From Anas platyrhynchos (lineage: Eukaryota > Chordata > Aves > Anseriformes > Anatidae), in assembly GCF_047663525.1 (NCBI RefSeq), contig NC_092602.1:999501-1063500 (forward strand): a stretch of 64,000 bases of DNA, given 5' to 3'. The notes under the pieces are model-generated. The model was not told where the DNA came from and did no database searches. It saw nothing but the letters and a program-made list of their open reading frames with translations. Both the position numbers and the translations under genes were made by a program. This document shows positions 32,758 to 57,200 of this stretch, piece after piece. Numbering within the stretch: the first letter of the stretch is position 1; the number at the start of each line of letters is the position of its first letter.

Positions 32758-34950
32758 GCAGGTCTGCCATGGGGGAGCGGAGCTGCGGCTGTCCCCAGCG
32801 CGCCCGGCACCTCCGCATGGGCAGCGGCCACCAGCGGCTCGCGGGGAGGCCGAGGGGAGCCAGAGCCACGGGGTCAGCAGCCACGTGCCCGGAGGGTCCC
32901 CGTCTGCGCTCCTGGGCGGATCATCCTGAAATGCAGCACCCGGGAGAATCTGGGGAGACAAATCCAGAGGTGTTAATGGGGTGTGGGCTTCCCCTGGGGT
33001 CTCTGGGGGGGCTCAGCCTGGGGCAGTGGGGGGCACTGGCTCCTCATGGGGGGAGAGGGGATGTTTGACGAGGAGCCCCGCTGTTTGCCCACACTGAGAA
33101 AAGCCTCTACCCGCTCCCAACAGCATCTGCCACAAGAATCCCAACATCCACTGCAAGGTAAGTGGGGAGAGCCAGCCCCCTCGGCTCCCACTGCCCCATC
33201 TCCTCCCCTGCTCTTTTCCCCCCACTTCTCTTCTCCTTTGCTGCCTTATCACGCCCCAAATCTGGCTGAGCCAGGAGCAAAGCCCAGAACAGGCTCTTAG
33301 CAGCCCAACCTCGCAGCACATCGATTTATCTTCTGGATCTGAACGCTGTGAAATGACGCTCCCTCCGGAGACCAGGAGGTTGCCACCTGCACCCAGTGAG
33401 CCCAGCACCCGCTGCGGATTCCCAGCGGTGCCCACCTGGCCCGGCAGGGACACGGTGAGGTCTGGGGTCCATCCTCACAGCACAGCCGCTGAGCACAGGG
33501 GGGGTTGTTCCTGATGGCTGCTCAGGAAATCCCACCCTCAGCTCCACGCCAGCAGCGCTGACCTCAGGCTCCTCGGGAAGCAGCCGGGTGAGGCCATGGC
33601 CCTGCTCCTGGTAACCACGCGTGGCCCCTGCTCACCCCTGCACCATCCCCGGGCACCTCCAGGCAGCGGTGGGAAAGGGAAGGGAAACACAAACCAGGTC
33701 GGAGAGCACACCGAGAGCCACCCCCGACTACAGCGCGCTGCCAGCATGAAGGAGAGCCCTGCAGGTACCAACCAGCCATCAGCTGCTGAACAGGACCGAG
33801 GCAGCTGGGCACGTGGGGAAGGCACAGCCCAGCCTAGGGCAAACAGAAGCAGAGCGAGGGCTGCAGGCTCTCAGCCGGTCCCCCCGCGCCAGCACCGTGC
33901 CCAAAATGCCTCCTGCACGTGCCAGCTGCTGCAGAGCCTGGCCGGAGGGCAGGGGCTGGCGGGAGCTGCAGGGCACCAGCTCCAAATCCTCTCTCAGAGG
34001 AGAGAAACGAGGATGGCAGAGGTGAAGGGGAGGGAGGGAGATGCTGGGGGAGCTTATCTGCTCATCTGTGAGCGCACTGACTGGAAGGAGCAGGCCGGGT
34101 TCATTACCCAGGGAAGCTCTCCAAGCCCTTCCCGGCCCTCCCTGCCAAGGTCCTGCAGCTCCTAACTGAACGTGCATTTCCCCACGGATCGCAGGGTGAT
34201 GCACCTCAGCTGACGGAGCTTTGGCTGGGACCTGCTCCCTGGCAGCACGGTGCCCGCATGCCCCGTCCCGGTCCTGCCATCCACGTGGCGCGTCGGAGCC
34301 GCCTGGAAATTTGAAGACAACTTCCCTCCCTCCCTCCCTCCCCGGCTGGCATCCCGCCACGCACGCCGGCTCCTCCAGCCCAGCCCTCGGCTCCCGAGTG
34401 CAGCCGCAGGGAGGACGCGGGGGTGTCCCCGATGCTGGCACAGCCCCGGCGGCACCGGCTTGGCGGTGCCAGAACGTGCCCCAGGAAGGCAGGCAGAGCC
34501 CAGGAGCCATCTGTATTCACAGCAGCTCTCCTGCCCTGACACGGAGCCCGGCAGCAAGGCTCTCCTTCAGAAGCTGCAGCTGATGGATGAAGTGAGAGCC
34601 TGGGGGGAGCGGGATCCAACAGCCTGGGGGTCCCCAGCACGAGCACAGCCCCGCTGCTGCCCCAGGGCTGCGTCCAGCACCTCACATGGGGAAAATCAAG
34701 GGGAAAGCATCAGGGCAGGAAAGGAGCAAAGCCCCTGCACCCTCCAGCTCCCCACCCAGCTCCCCAGGCGCACGGGACCCACTGGGAATTTGGGGCCGGG
34801 CTCCCCTGGGGTGGCCTCAGGCCAAGCCTCAGCTGTGGGTCCCACTGACAGCTCCTCGGGGGCACCGCAGCCCCCGCCGGGACCCGCTGGGGGCTGCTCA
34901 GTCGGGCTGGGACGGGGCTCGGGGACACCCCCGCGGGCTGAGACCCCAAG
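32758..34950 (-). other. ASPHD2 5' leader and upstream intron
   Basis: The coding exon extends upstream to an acceptor at about 32949. From there to the CpG island at about 35 kb the sequence looks like intron, with a (CCCT)n run near 34325-34350. No coding homology was seen in it. Confidence 0.5.
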
Positions 34951-34959
34951 AACGGGGCG

Positions 34960-35800
34960 GTCACCGCCAGCCCACGGCACACCGAGGCCGCGGGGCTGAA
35001 GTTGTGCAGGACGTGGGGGCAGCCCCGCGCCAGGCAGCGGCGGCGTTACATAAGGCGGGCGGCCCCGCACAGCACCGGGGGGCAGCACCGGGGGGCAGCA
35101 CCGGGGGGGCGGCTTCGGCCGGGGCCGTTACCGGCGGCCGCAGCCTCGCCCCTCCCGACGGCCGTGCCCGCCGGGGACACCTCGGTGGCCGCTCGGCAGC
35201 GGGTGGCAGCCGGGCTCCGACCCCTCTCGCGTCCCCGGGGGGGGTTGGCCGGGCCGTGCCCCGCTGCCACATCCCGGTGCGGCGGCAGCGCCCGGCCCCG
35301 CCGTGCGCCCCCCGCCCGCCGCCGACCCCCGGCAGCCCCGGGCCGGGCCGTGCCGGGCCGTGCCCCCCCCTCCGCGGAGCTCGGCCGCCTCCCGCAGCCG
35401 GTGCCCCCCCCCCAAAAACCCCTTGGCCGTGCACCGGGGGCCGCAGCGCCCGGCCCCGCCCGCTCCGCTCCGCACCGGGATGCGGCGGTACCGACCTGCG
35501 CCCGCTCCGCGCCCGTTCCGCGCCGCTCCCCGGACCACAACTCCCAGCAGCCCGGGCAGGAGGGGCCCGCGCCGCCCCCGCCGGCCCCGCGCCGGGCGGC
35601 AGCCTGCGGGCCCCGGGCCAAGGCACCGCCCGCCCGCCCGCACCGCCCCTCGCCGCGCCCCCGCGCCCCCGCAGCGCGCCGCCGGGATGCGGCACCCGGG
35701 GATGGAGCGCGGCGGGGGGCGCCGGGCCGGCACGGGGGGGGGCACCCCGGGGTGCGGGCAGCCGGGGTGCAGCGGCTGGGGTGGGGGCATCCAGAGCTGA
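34960..35800 (-). promoter_or_regulatory. CpG island, likely ASPHD2 promoter
   Basis: A dense CpG island of about 800 bp with GC boxes lies upstream of ASPHD2. It contains a ZNF143/SBS-like element, ACCACAACTCCCAGCAG (35534-35550), close to the known promoter consensus ACTACAATTCCCAGCAT. Long open frames on both strands here are an effect of base composition. Assignment to ASPHD2 is by position. Confidence 0.6.
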
Positions 35801-38100
35801 GGGCACCCGGGAGATGCGCTGGGGGGGGTGCGGGCACCCAGGGGTGCGGCAGCTGGGGTGGGGGGGCTGCTGGTCCTGGGGATGGGGGCATCCAGGGTGT
35901 GGGGAGTGCTGCCTGCAGGGACCTGGGGAGGCAGCGCCCAGGCTGCAGGAGCTGCTGGTCCCCAAGGATGCTGGGGTCTGGATGCGGGGGGTGCTGGTCC
36001 TGGGGCCATGGGCACCTGGGATGCAGCACCTGGGATGCAGGTCCCAGGGGTGTGAGCAGTCCAGAGGGGTGGCAGACACATGCGAGGCTCCCCAGGCCCA
36101 CAGCTGGTTTCTGCCCCCAGTTAGGAGGATCTCCTGATCCTGTCCTGCTGCCCCAAGGCACCTCCTGCCCTCACTGTGGGACAGACCTGGGCTGAGCTCC
36201 CTGGGCCACAGCAGCCCCATCGCTCGGCTGCGGGTGCAGGAGCTGTCCCCACAGGGCACACCCTTGTCTCCAGCTTGCTCAGCCAGCCCCAGCGGGGCAG
36301 CACTGCCTTCTCCCCAAGCGTTCCTTTTCTAAACTGATCTCTAATGCATGCAGGCTTTGGCCCCGTGGAAAAGAAGAGGCCGACTTTGCAGGTTGGCTGG
36401 AGAGGAAATAAAACTTCTGGCAATTTAGGGGGTCCCTTAATGACTCTTAAGTGCTGGGGGAGCAACGGTTTGTCTTGAGCCTTTCTGCTTCCTGCTCGTT
36501 TGCTCTTTTCCCCTCCGACCCACTTCCCATTCACCCAAGCAATACCAGCGAGTGCCGGTCCCCAGGTGCCAGCCCTGGCATTCCCCCGGGGCAGGGAAGC
36601 TCTGTGCTGGGCTGATGCCAGGGGGAGTCCCGGCTGTCCTGGCAGCGCTGCCGTGCCCGCTGCCACGCGGAGCCGCCTTGCACACGTGGCACTGCTCGGA
36701 GCAGGCGGACGGCAGCGGGGTGCTGCCTCCCGAGCAGCCTCGTGCCTCGTGTGCTGGAGACCCAAGCTGCACCTCGTTTTCTGTCATTTTTCCTCCTCTG
36801 TGTTCCTGCTGTTTCCCTCCCCAGGCCCTCCCCGCAAGGTGAGCCTCTTCCCTCCTGCTCCTACCCAGGCCCCTCTCAGCCTTGCTCTGCAGCTCCTGCC
36901 TGCTCCCTGCAGGCACAGCCTCCTCCTGCCGGCAGTCCCTGCGCCTGCTGCCTCTCGGTGTGGGTCTCCGGATCGCTCCCATGACTTTCTTCTGCTCCTT
37001 GCTGCCGGAGCCCCCCCGCTGGTCCTCTCCAGGCCCTGGTCCTCAGCTCTGCTGCAGCCTCTTCTCTTCAGGACCATCTCTTTCTTCTTCCTTTAGGATG
37101 TTGCCTGGCTGCCTTCACCACCCAGTGCAGCCAGACCCTTCCCCACACTGCAACCAGTTGGCTGTGGAGCCCTTCCCCAGCTCGGAGAGCTCTGGGGAGG
37201 GGGAGAAGGGGGTGTCAGGACTGGAGTGTCATCCCGACTCCCTGGTGTGCATGTACCCCAGTAATGCTGAGCCCGTAGCAGGCAGCCCAGAGGTCCCTTG
37301 TAACACATCCTGCACCACGTGTCTGCCCTGTGCTGGGGGTGCAGGGACCCGATGCCTCTGTCCTGTGCTCCCCCACGGGGCTGGCAGCGATGCAGCCAGG
37401 GGTTAAGGCTGCTGTCAGCCTCCTCTCCCTTGTTTTATGCCTCACTGCTGTCTCCCCGCCCTCTCAGCTCCTCTCCTCTCTCCTTGGCCTGGTGATTCAC
37501 TGCTGCCAGGAGCTCAGGGGAGATGTCAGCCCCGTGAGCCAGACGTGTGGGTCTGGGTCTGGGGACCCTCAGCTGGGATCCTCAGGGGCCACGCTGCAGG
37601 CACTGCTCCGAATGGGCCAGGAGCAGCCCCGGGAGGAGCTTGGCACAGCCCTGCTGGAGATGCCCTGGCAGGAGCCCTGTCTGTGGTGCAGCTCTTGGCT
37701 CCGGTGATTCTCTCTCCTTGGTCCCAAGGTTTGCTCTGGGGGCAGCACCAAGCGGTGCCCCCCCTGTGCCGCTGCCAGGATGCAGCTGCAGCCATCGGCA
37801 CTTGTAGGGCCAGGATCTCGTGGAGCACCTGGGGCTGGGGCACAGCTCCCGGGGGGCTCCTCCCTGTGCCCCCCGAGCCAAGGAGACCCACACATCTGCA
37901 GGCTCCTGCCCCCTGCCCCCCCTCCAGACCAGCTTCTGAGGGATTCCGTCCTGAAGCACGTCTCCTGCAGGGGGGCAGCGCGCAGCATCCTGAGCGTGGC
38001 TTTTTCTGCAGCCCCCCCCTCCACCTCTGAGCTCTCCCCCAGCTCTGAGCCCTCCTGCTCTGTGCTCTTTAACCATGCCCAGCCCGAAGCCGTTTCCTGG
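35800..38100. other. Intergenic region between ASPHD2 and the 38-kb GC island
   Basis: No exon with homology was seen. The stretch 36770-37480 is pyrimidine-rich on the plus strand. Nothing else could be supported. Confidence 0.5.
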
Positions 38101-39150
38101 CTCTGCCCTGGCAGGGGTAACGCCAGCCCCAGCCGGTGACGGGTTCCTGGCCCGAGGAGGGGGCCGAGGGCCCGGCTGCTGCCGTACCCCCCCCGCGCGG
38201 CCGTGCCGGGGGCTGAGCGCTGCGCAACCAGAGCTGCGCCTGCACCGAGCCGGGGGCCGGGGGCTGGCTCCTGCCTGACGTCACCGCGGAGAAACGGCAG
38301 CATCCAGGCTTTTTTATTATTTTTTTATATATATTTTTTATTTTTTCTCCTTCATTTGAATTCCCTTGCAATCTCTGCCCAAAAACAACGCCAGCTTCCT
38401 CCCCGGGGGTTGCTGTGCATGGCGCTCTGGCTCCCTCGCCCTCCCGTGCGTTAGGCTGACGGCTGCTGAAGGCAGCAATTGGCCGGTGGCACACCGCGAC
38501 CTTTCCGAAAAGCCCTTTTGGGCAGCTCAGCACCGTGGTGCTGGACCGTGCGGGGAGGTGCCCGGCCGCGGGGGGGGGCACGGAGCCCCGGCAGGCCGGT
38601 GGGTGCCCTGCGGAGAGCCCCAGCACCACGGGGGCTGCGCGCCCCCGGCCCCCCGGGGCCAGGGGACCCCGAGGTCCTGCTGGGCTCCCCCCGGGGCGCA
38701 CCGGGGGCCCCGCCGCCGCCCCCCCCCCGCTCCTCCCCAGCCCCTCCCCAGCACCGAGCCGTGCCCGCCCGCTCCGCATTGCAGCACCGCGGGACCCGCC
38801 GCTGCGGAGCCGGGCGTGGGGAGGCTGGGGGGGGACGCGGCCCCCGCTGGGTGCCCCCCACCCCATCAAGGCCATCTGGGGGGGGCTCGTGGGCAGCCCC
38901 CCGCAGCCCCGCCCGCAGGCAGCCGGTGCGGATCGGCCTTGCGGGGGGAGCAGGGCACGGGCAGGATCAGGCCCCCGGCCCCCCCGCCCGGCGGGGCAGT
39001 GCTAGCCGGGGTCCCCCAGCCCCTCTGCACCTCCGCGGGGACCGCCCAGGGGAGCCCGGGGGTCCCAGGAGATCCAGGGGGGGTCCTAGAGGGTCCCCGG
39101 GAGGTCCTAGGGGGGTCTCAGGGGGTCCCGGGGGGGTCCCAGCACACCTA
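38100..39150. promoter_or_regulatory. Second CpG/GC island with perfect CRE
   Basis: A GC island holds a full palindromic cAMP response element TGACGTCA (38276-38283). An AT-rich TATA-like stretch (38310-38345) lies 30-60 bases downstream on the plus strand. No annotated gene start from this block is expected here, between ASPHD2 and the 3' end of SEZ6L. It may be an alternative ASPHD2 promoter or start an antisense RNA. Confidence 0.45.
39030..39150 (+). repeat. Degenerate GGGTCC/GGTCCTAGG minisatellite
   Basis: Imperfect units of about 14-17 bases (GGGGGTCCTAGAGGGTCC, GGAGGTCCTAGGGGG, GGGTCCCGGGGGGG) repeat for about 120 bases. Confidence 0.6.
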
Positions 39151-39454
39151 GGCAGGAAGGCACCGGGTGAACAGAGGCCACCAGAGCTCCGTGCCATGGG
39201 GACGGGCAGCTGGGGACACTGGGGGGCTGCACCAGGGCAGGATCCGGCCCCAGGGATCTGTGCCCAGAGGTGCCGTGGTCCCGCAGCGAGGTGCCCGGCT
39301 CCAGCCCTTGCCCGTGCCACCACAGCAGCGGTGCAGCAAGGCCACGCCGCTGGCCTCTCTGTGGCTCAGAGCCCCGCAAACGGACTTCAGACATCTAAAA
39401 ATACAGAACGAGTTGGATTAAGGTTATACCCAACACTACGGCTTCCCACGGAAG

Positions 39455-41061
39455 TACTTCATCATGTTCAAAAATATTTAATCCCAGCAATTTTCACATT
39501 GTTCTTATAAAAACAGACATGTATGAAGGGAAATGAAATGCTTAGTACATTTTTGGCACATTTTTTTTGTTGTTTTTCTTTTTTTTTTTTTAACCTTTAC
39601 AAATTACAAACACACATTCATTGTTTTTAAAGGAAAAAACCTAAGTCTCGGCTGTACACTGCGGAGATGCACTAACCATCCCTAGCCTAAAACAGACTCC
39701 CGAACACTGTCGTGGTCACAGTTGCCATTCTACAAGGACAAAAAAAAAAGACTCCGGCAGCCCAGGCCGTGCCGGGGTGCCCAGCTCTGGCTGGGGCAAA
39801 CGCCCCCACGTCTGCAGTGACAGAGCACGGGGACGCTGAGGCCCCAGGAGCGGCTGTTGCAGGGTTCATCCATGGTCAGAGCGGTGCCAAGGGGCTGATT
39901 CTGCCCCCTCTGCCCCCGGGTTGGTTTCCTGTGCAGCTGCTGGCTGCCTTTCTTCCCCCGGCAGACCTCCACCTCCATCCCCTGCCTCTTTCCCTCGCCC
40001 GGGCTGTGCCCAGCCGCCAGCTCAGGAGCCAAGTGCGAACCTGGAGGGCATGGTGGTGGAGCTGTGCAGCATCAGCCACAGTCCCAGCTTGCCCCAGGAG
40101 GAGCGTGGAGGCTCAGCTGCTGCCCGAGGCCGGCCCCAGCCCCATTGCTGCCCAGCGCCGTGCCCGCACCCCGGGGCAGGCAGCAGCCCCCTGCCCCTCG
40201 CGGGGGTGGCAGCGGGGAGCCCGGTCCGTCGTGCTTACCCTGAGATACTGCCACGGGGCGAAGGGCCAACACCAGCCTGCAGCGAGCCTCGGGCTGTCCT
40301 GGCGATGGCCACTCAATGTTTCTGATGAGAAGCAGGGAGCAGAGGTGCTCTGGTGCCTGGGGAGCGCTCCTGCAGCTCCCGGAGGAGCTGGGCTGTGGAG
40401 AGGCTGCGGGCTGGTGCTTCTCTGCAGAGCTCTGAGTCCTGCTCCTGTCCTCCCCGTCATCCAAAGCAGAGGGGCAGGTGGCAGCGGCATGTCCCCCGCT
40501 GGTACCGGGCTGTGCCCTGCTCCCTGGCTGTTCTGAGCAGGGCTCCACACCTGGATGCTTTCCTGAGACGTGTCCCGCTCCCCGGCACGGGGACGGTCCC
40601 CTCGCCTCGGCCGTGCCACCCGGTGCCCACCGCCATGGGGGGCATGGGACGGGGCCAGCGGGACCCTGCGGCAAACCCTGCGCCTAAGATGGCTCTGAGC
40701 AATCACTTGCAGGCTCTTGCAATGGAGACGTTTTTAATTTTTAACAACAAAAGTACTGCAAAACCCCTCTGTGCGTGCGTGGCCGGTGCGGGGGGTGCGG
40801 CGCGCAGGGCTCGGCCCCCTCTGCCGCTGCTGCCCGCAGCGGGGTCCAGGCAGACCCCGGGGCTCTGCAGCACACCTATCGCAGTTTAAATAGAATAAAT
40901 ACAGTGAAGAAAACAGTAAAATCTTCAATAAAGAGGCAAAAGGAAAGACAACAGCAGGTCCAGGGGGCCAACCAAACTCCACGTAGTCTCTGGATTAGTT
41001 ACTGAGGAAGTTCTATGAGAGCACATTAAGTTCGCAGCTGGAGACTCTCGTGGCGCTGTCT
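39455..41061 (-). other. SEZ6L: Probable SEZ6L 3' UTR
   Basis: Between the SEZ6L stop and an AT-rich block at 39400-39700, an ATTAAA in SEZ6L sense (39477-39482) marks a possible end. A closer ATTAAA lies at about 40734-40739. The long 3' UTR is an inference from local AT content and the hexamers. Confidence 0.4.
39477..39482 (-). terminator. Candidate SEZ6L poly(A) signal ATTAAA
   Basis: TTTAAT on the plus strand reads ATTAAA on the minus strand, at the end of an AT-rich block that contrasts with GC-rich flanks. Confidence 0.35.
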
Positions 41062-54287
<13,226 letters not shown>

Positions 54288-57200
54288 CTGCAACAGAGGG
54301 GGGAAAAGTGGGAATTGGGCAATGCTGGGCATGAAATCGCAGCTGTGCCCGCGGCACAAAATCAGCCCCCCAGAGAGCGGCGGCTGATTGAATGCCCGCT
54401 GCTCTCCCAAACGTGCTTATTACGGGGAAGCAATAATGAACCTGTGCTGATTCCCTGAAAGTTGGCTTTCTGCTGGGGCTCGGTGGCCTCATCGTGCCGT
54501 TTCAGAGCTGCAGTTTGGTCTCTTTATCTAGAGGTCAGCTGTTCAGAGAGGTTTGCTCGCTCACGCTGAGTTTGTTGCTCTGCCTCGCCTCTCTGAAAAG
54601 CCTTTATTTCGGCAATTGCCATCAGCAAATGCGGTTATTTCAGAGCCTGATTAGCCCGTGGCTCTTCCCTATTGTCTTCCCCCGATGCTGCCTGATGGGG
54701 AGCAGACACGGTTACCTTCCCCCAGCCCCCCTCACCAAGGCACCATCCGGACCTGCGAGGCTGCTCCTTGGGCATGGGGGCAAAGCCACGTGCGGGAGGC
54801 GAGGGCAGGCAGAGCCGCACACCACCACCCGGCCAGGGAGCTGACTGCCTGAAATGTGGGATTCTGTAGGTTTATGCACCACCGGTGGGTCTGGCTGGGC
54901 TGCAGCCCATGGTGTGAAATAAGCTCTAAGCACACCGCAGCCCTGCAAAGTGCTGCAGGAAGCGAGCAGGAGCCGAGCGGCGACATTTCCCATGGAAACA
55001 GCAGTTGCCAGGGGAGGCGCGCAACGCGGGCAGGCGATGGGGACGATGTGCGCGGGGACACGGGGGCAGCGAGGCTCCGGGGCCAAAAGGGGCAGCGAGT
55101 GCAAACCCAGGGAGGTCAAACCCCAGCAGCGGGGCCACCTGGGGACGTGCAGCCTGGGGTGTAAGTGGGGGTGAAGGTTCTGCTCCCACAGCCCTGCACG
55201 CTGCCCCGGCTGTCCTCCAGGAAGGCACGGTGATGATCCTCTGGCTCACCCCGGGCATTTAATTGCAGCTGCTATTACAGTCTTCAAACAAAAGCGCAGC
55301 ACTTGTTGAAATTTAGCCTGATTTTCTGCATTTCAGGTTCTAGCAATTAGGGTAGGACCGGCATGAAAAGGAAGAAAGGAGCTTTTTGATGTGAGACCTG
55401 GAACTCGGGGACACTTCAGGGCTATTGCTGTGGGTGGGTGCAGTGTCCCCGGAGTTCAAGCACCGTCACCATCACCTGCTGACCGTAATGCCTCTGAACG
55501 TTTGTTTTGGACGTGTTAGCATTGGTGCTGCTGGAGCAGTGCAGCACCAGCACCAGGACAGAGCAGGACAGCGCGGTCCTGCCGGCTGGTGGCAGTGCTG
55601 GCAGCGTGGAGCACCACGGGGCACCGTCAGCATCTCGTGGCAGCCGGTGCCACATGGGCACCAGGACAGCATCAGCAGAGCGGGGGGAAGCCGGTGGGTG
55701 CTGATGAGCCTCAGCCCGGCTCTGGGCAGGGCTTGCCCACAGCGCTGCCCAGCCTGAGCTGCTCCTGCCCGTGCCACGATGCCTGGAGCACAAGCACCGC
55801 CAGCCTTGCTCCTCCCTGCGTGCCCCGATGATTTCGCCCGGAGGACGCCTGACGGGGAGGAAAGTTGCAGGGACCTTAACCCCACCGCGGCAGTGACGCT
55901 GCAGAGCGCGCGGCGGAGCTGCTTGTTATGCTGTTCATGATCCGCCGGCTGCTCTGCAGCTCCCCCAGCCTGTTTGTTGCAGCCATCTGTTGCCTCTCAT
56001 TACATATTTAAGTGCTGATCCTGGAAACACTCGGGCACCCGCTCTGCTTTCCGCAGAGGTGCGCGCTCATGCAGAGGTGACTTGCATGTGGAAAGCTCAG
56101 TCCCTGCTTTACGGGGACTTGCTGCATCGGGGCCTTCGTAGGGCTCGGGCTCACACACTGCAAGGTGTCAGCACCCACCTGGCTGGACCAGGGACACCAG
56201 GCATTGTCACCTGCACACAGGCCAAGGAGAAAAGGGTCCAGCAGCAGCAATGGGGTGGCGGGGTCTGGCCCCGAATGTCCCAGAGGTCGCTGCCACCTCC
56301 CTTTGCCACCAAGAAATCAGCCGCACCGCAGCCAGCCCCAGCCACCGAGAGCTTTCTCCCCGCTCCTGTTATGCTTTCCACGACTTAAAATATTAATTCC
56401 TTAATTAGCAGTGGTTCAGCAAATTCATTAGCCAATTCCCTTAGCACATTAGGAGACATTTCACACACGGCGTCTGCAGCCTCTGACTTGTGTCAGCTCC
56501 GAATCTCTCCCCGTCTCCCCGGGGGCTGGGTGCCACGGTCCCCACGCACGGTGCTGGGCCCTGCGCCCCCCCCTCACTGCTCCATGCTCCCCTCCTCATC
56601 CCGCTAGGGGCTGATCCTGGTGTCAGGGCGAGATGGGCACCCTGAGGCTGCTCTGCCCTGCCTGCTCTGCCAGGCTCTCCTCTGCCTTCAGCTTCCCCTC
56701 CTGGCCCATGGATGGGACCCGCTGCTGGTGCCTGTCCTGGCCATGGCTCTGCCCGACGGCTCGTGCTCGGCAGCGGGTTCTCCTTTATGGGACGGGGCTG
56801 TCAGACAAGGAAGAAGCCACTGGCCCCAGGGCGCAGGAGGGGGCCGCTGGCAGGGGGACACAGTGGGACAGTCGGGGTGTCCCCGCAGGATCCTGCGCCC
56901 TTGCAGTCGCAGCGCTAGCAGAAGCAGCAGGAAGCGTCCCCAGGTTATTTGCCGTGTGCTCTCCAATTCTTAATGGATGTCACCGCTAAGCCGTATTTTA
57001 TGCTCTCAGAAAGTTGACTAATTTCTTATTAGATCCTTTGCCAGGATGCATTTAAACAGTTCTGTCCTTAACAAAGCATGAAATAAAACACTCTGTGTAG
57101 CGGCGCTGTAATGAGGTACTTAACGGGCTTTAGTTTGTAAAGGGCAAATGCGTATTTCAGGGAGGCGAATGCGGGCCGGGCTGAAGCAGGGGATGAAGAT

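Noticed and set aside
31450-32961. 503-codon minus frame as full ASPHD2
   Set aside because: It runs beyond the splice donor at 31878 and upstream of the conserved start at 32757; the extra parts lack ASPHD2 similarity.
34686-36259. Very long open frames on both strands (up to 483 codons plus, 432 minus) near 35 kb
   Set aside because: They overlap on several frames of a CpG island, have Pro/Gly/Arg/Ala composition set by GC content and no recognisable domain.
36825-36850. 14-nt segment flanked by consensus acceptor and donor on the plus strand
   Set aside because: Too short to judge and no partner exon; likely chance in a pyrimidine-rich stretch.
38366-39510. Plus-strand open frames of 261 and 343 codons
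   Set aside because: GC-island composition, overlapping frames, no homology recognised; kept only as a possible promoter region.
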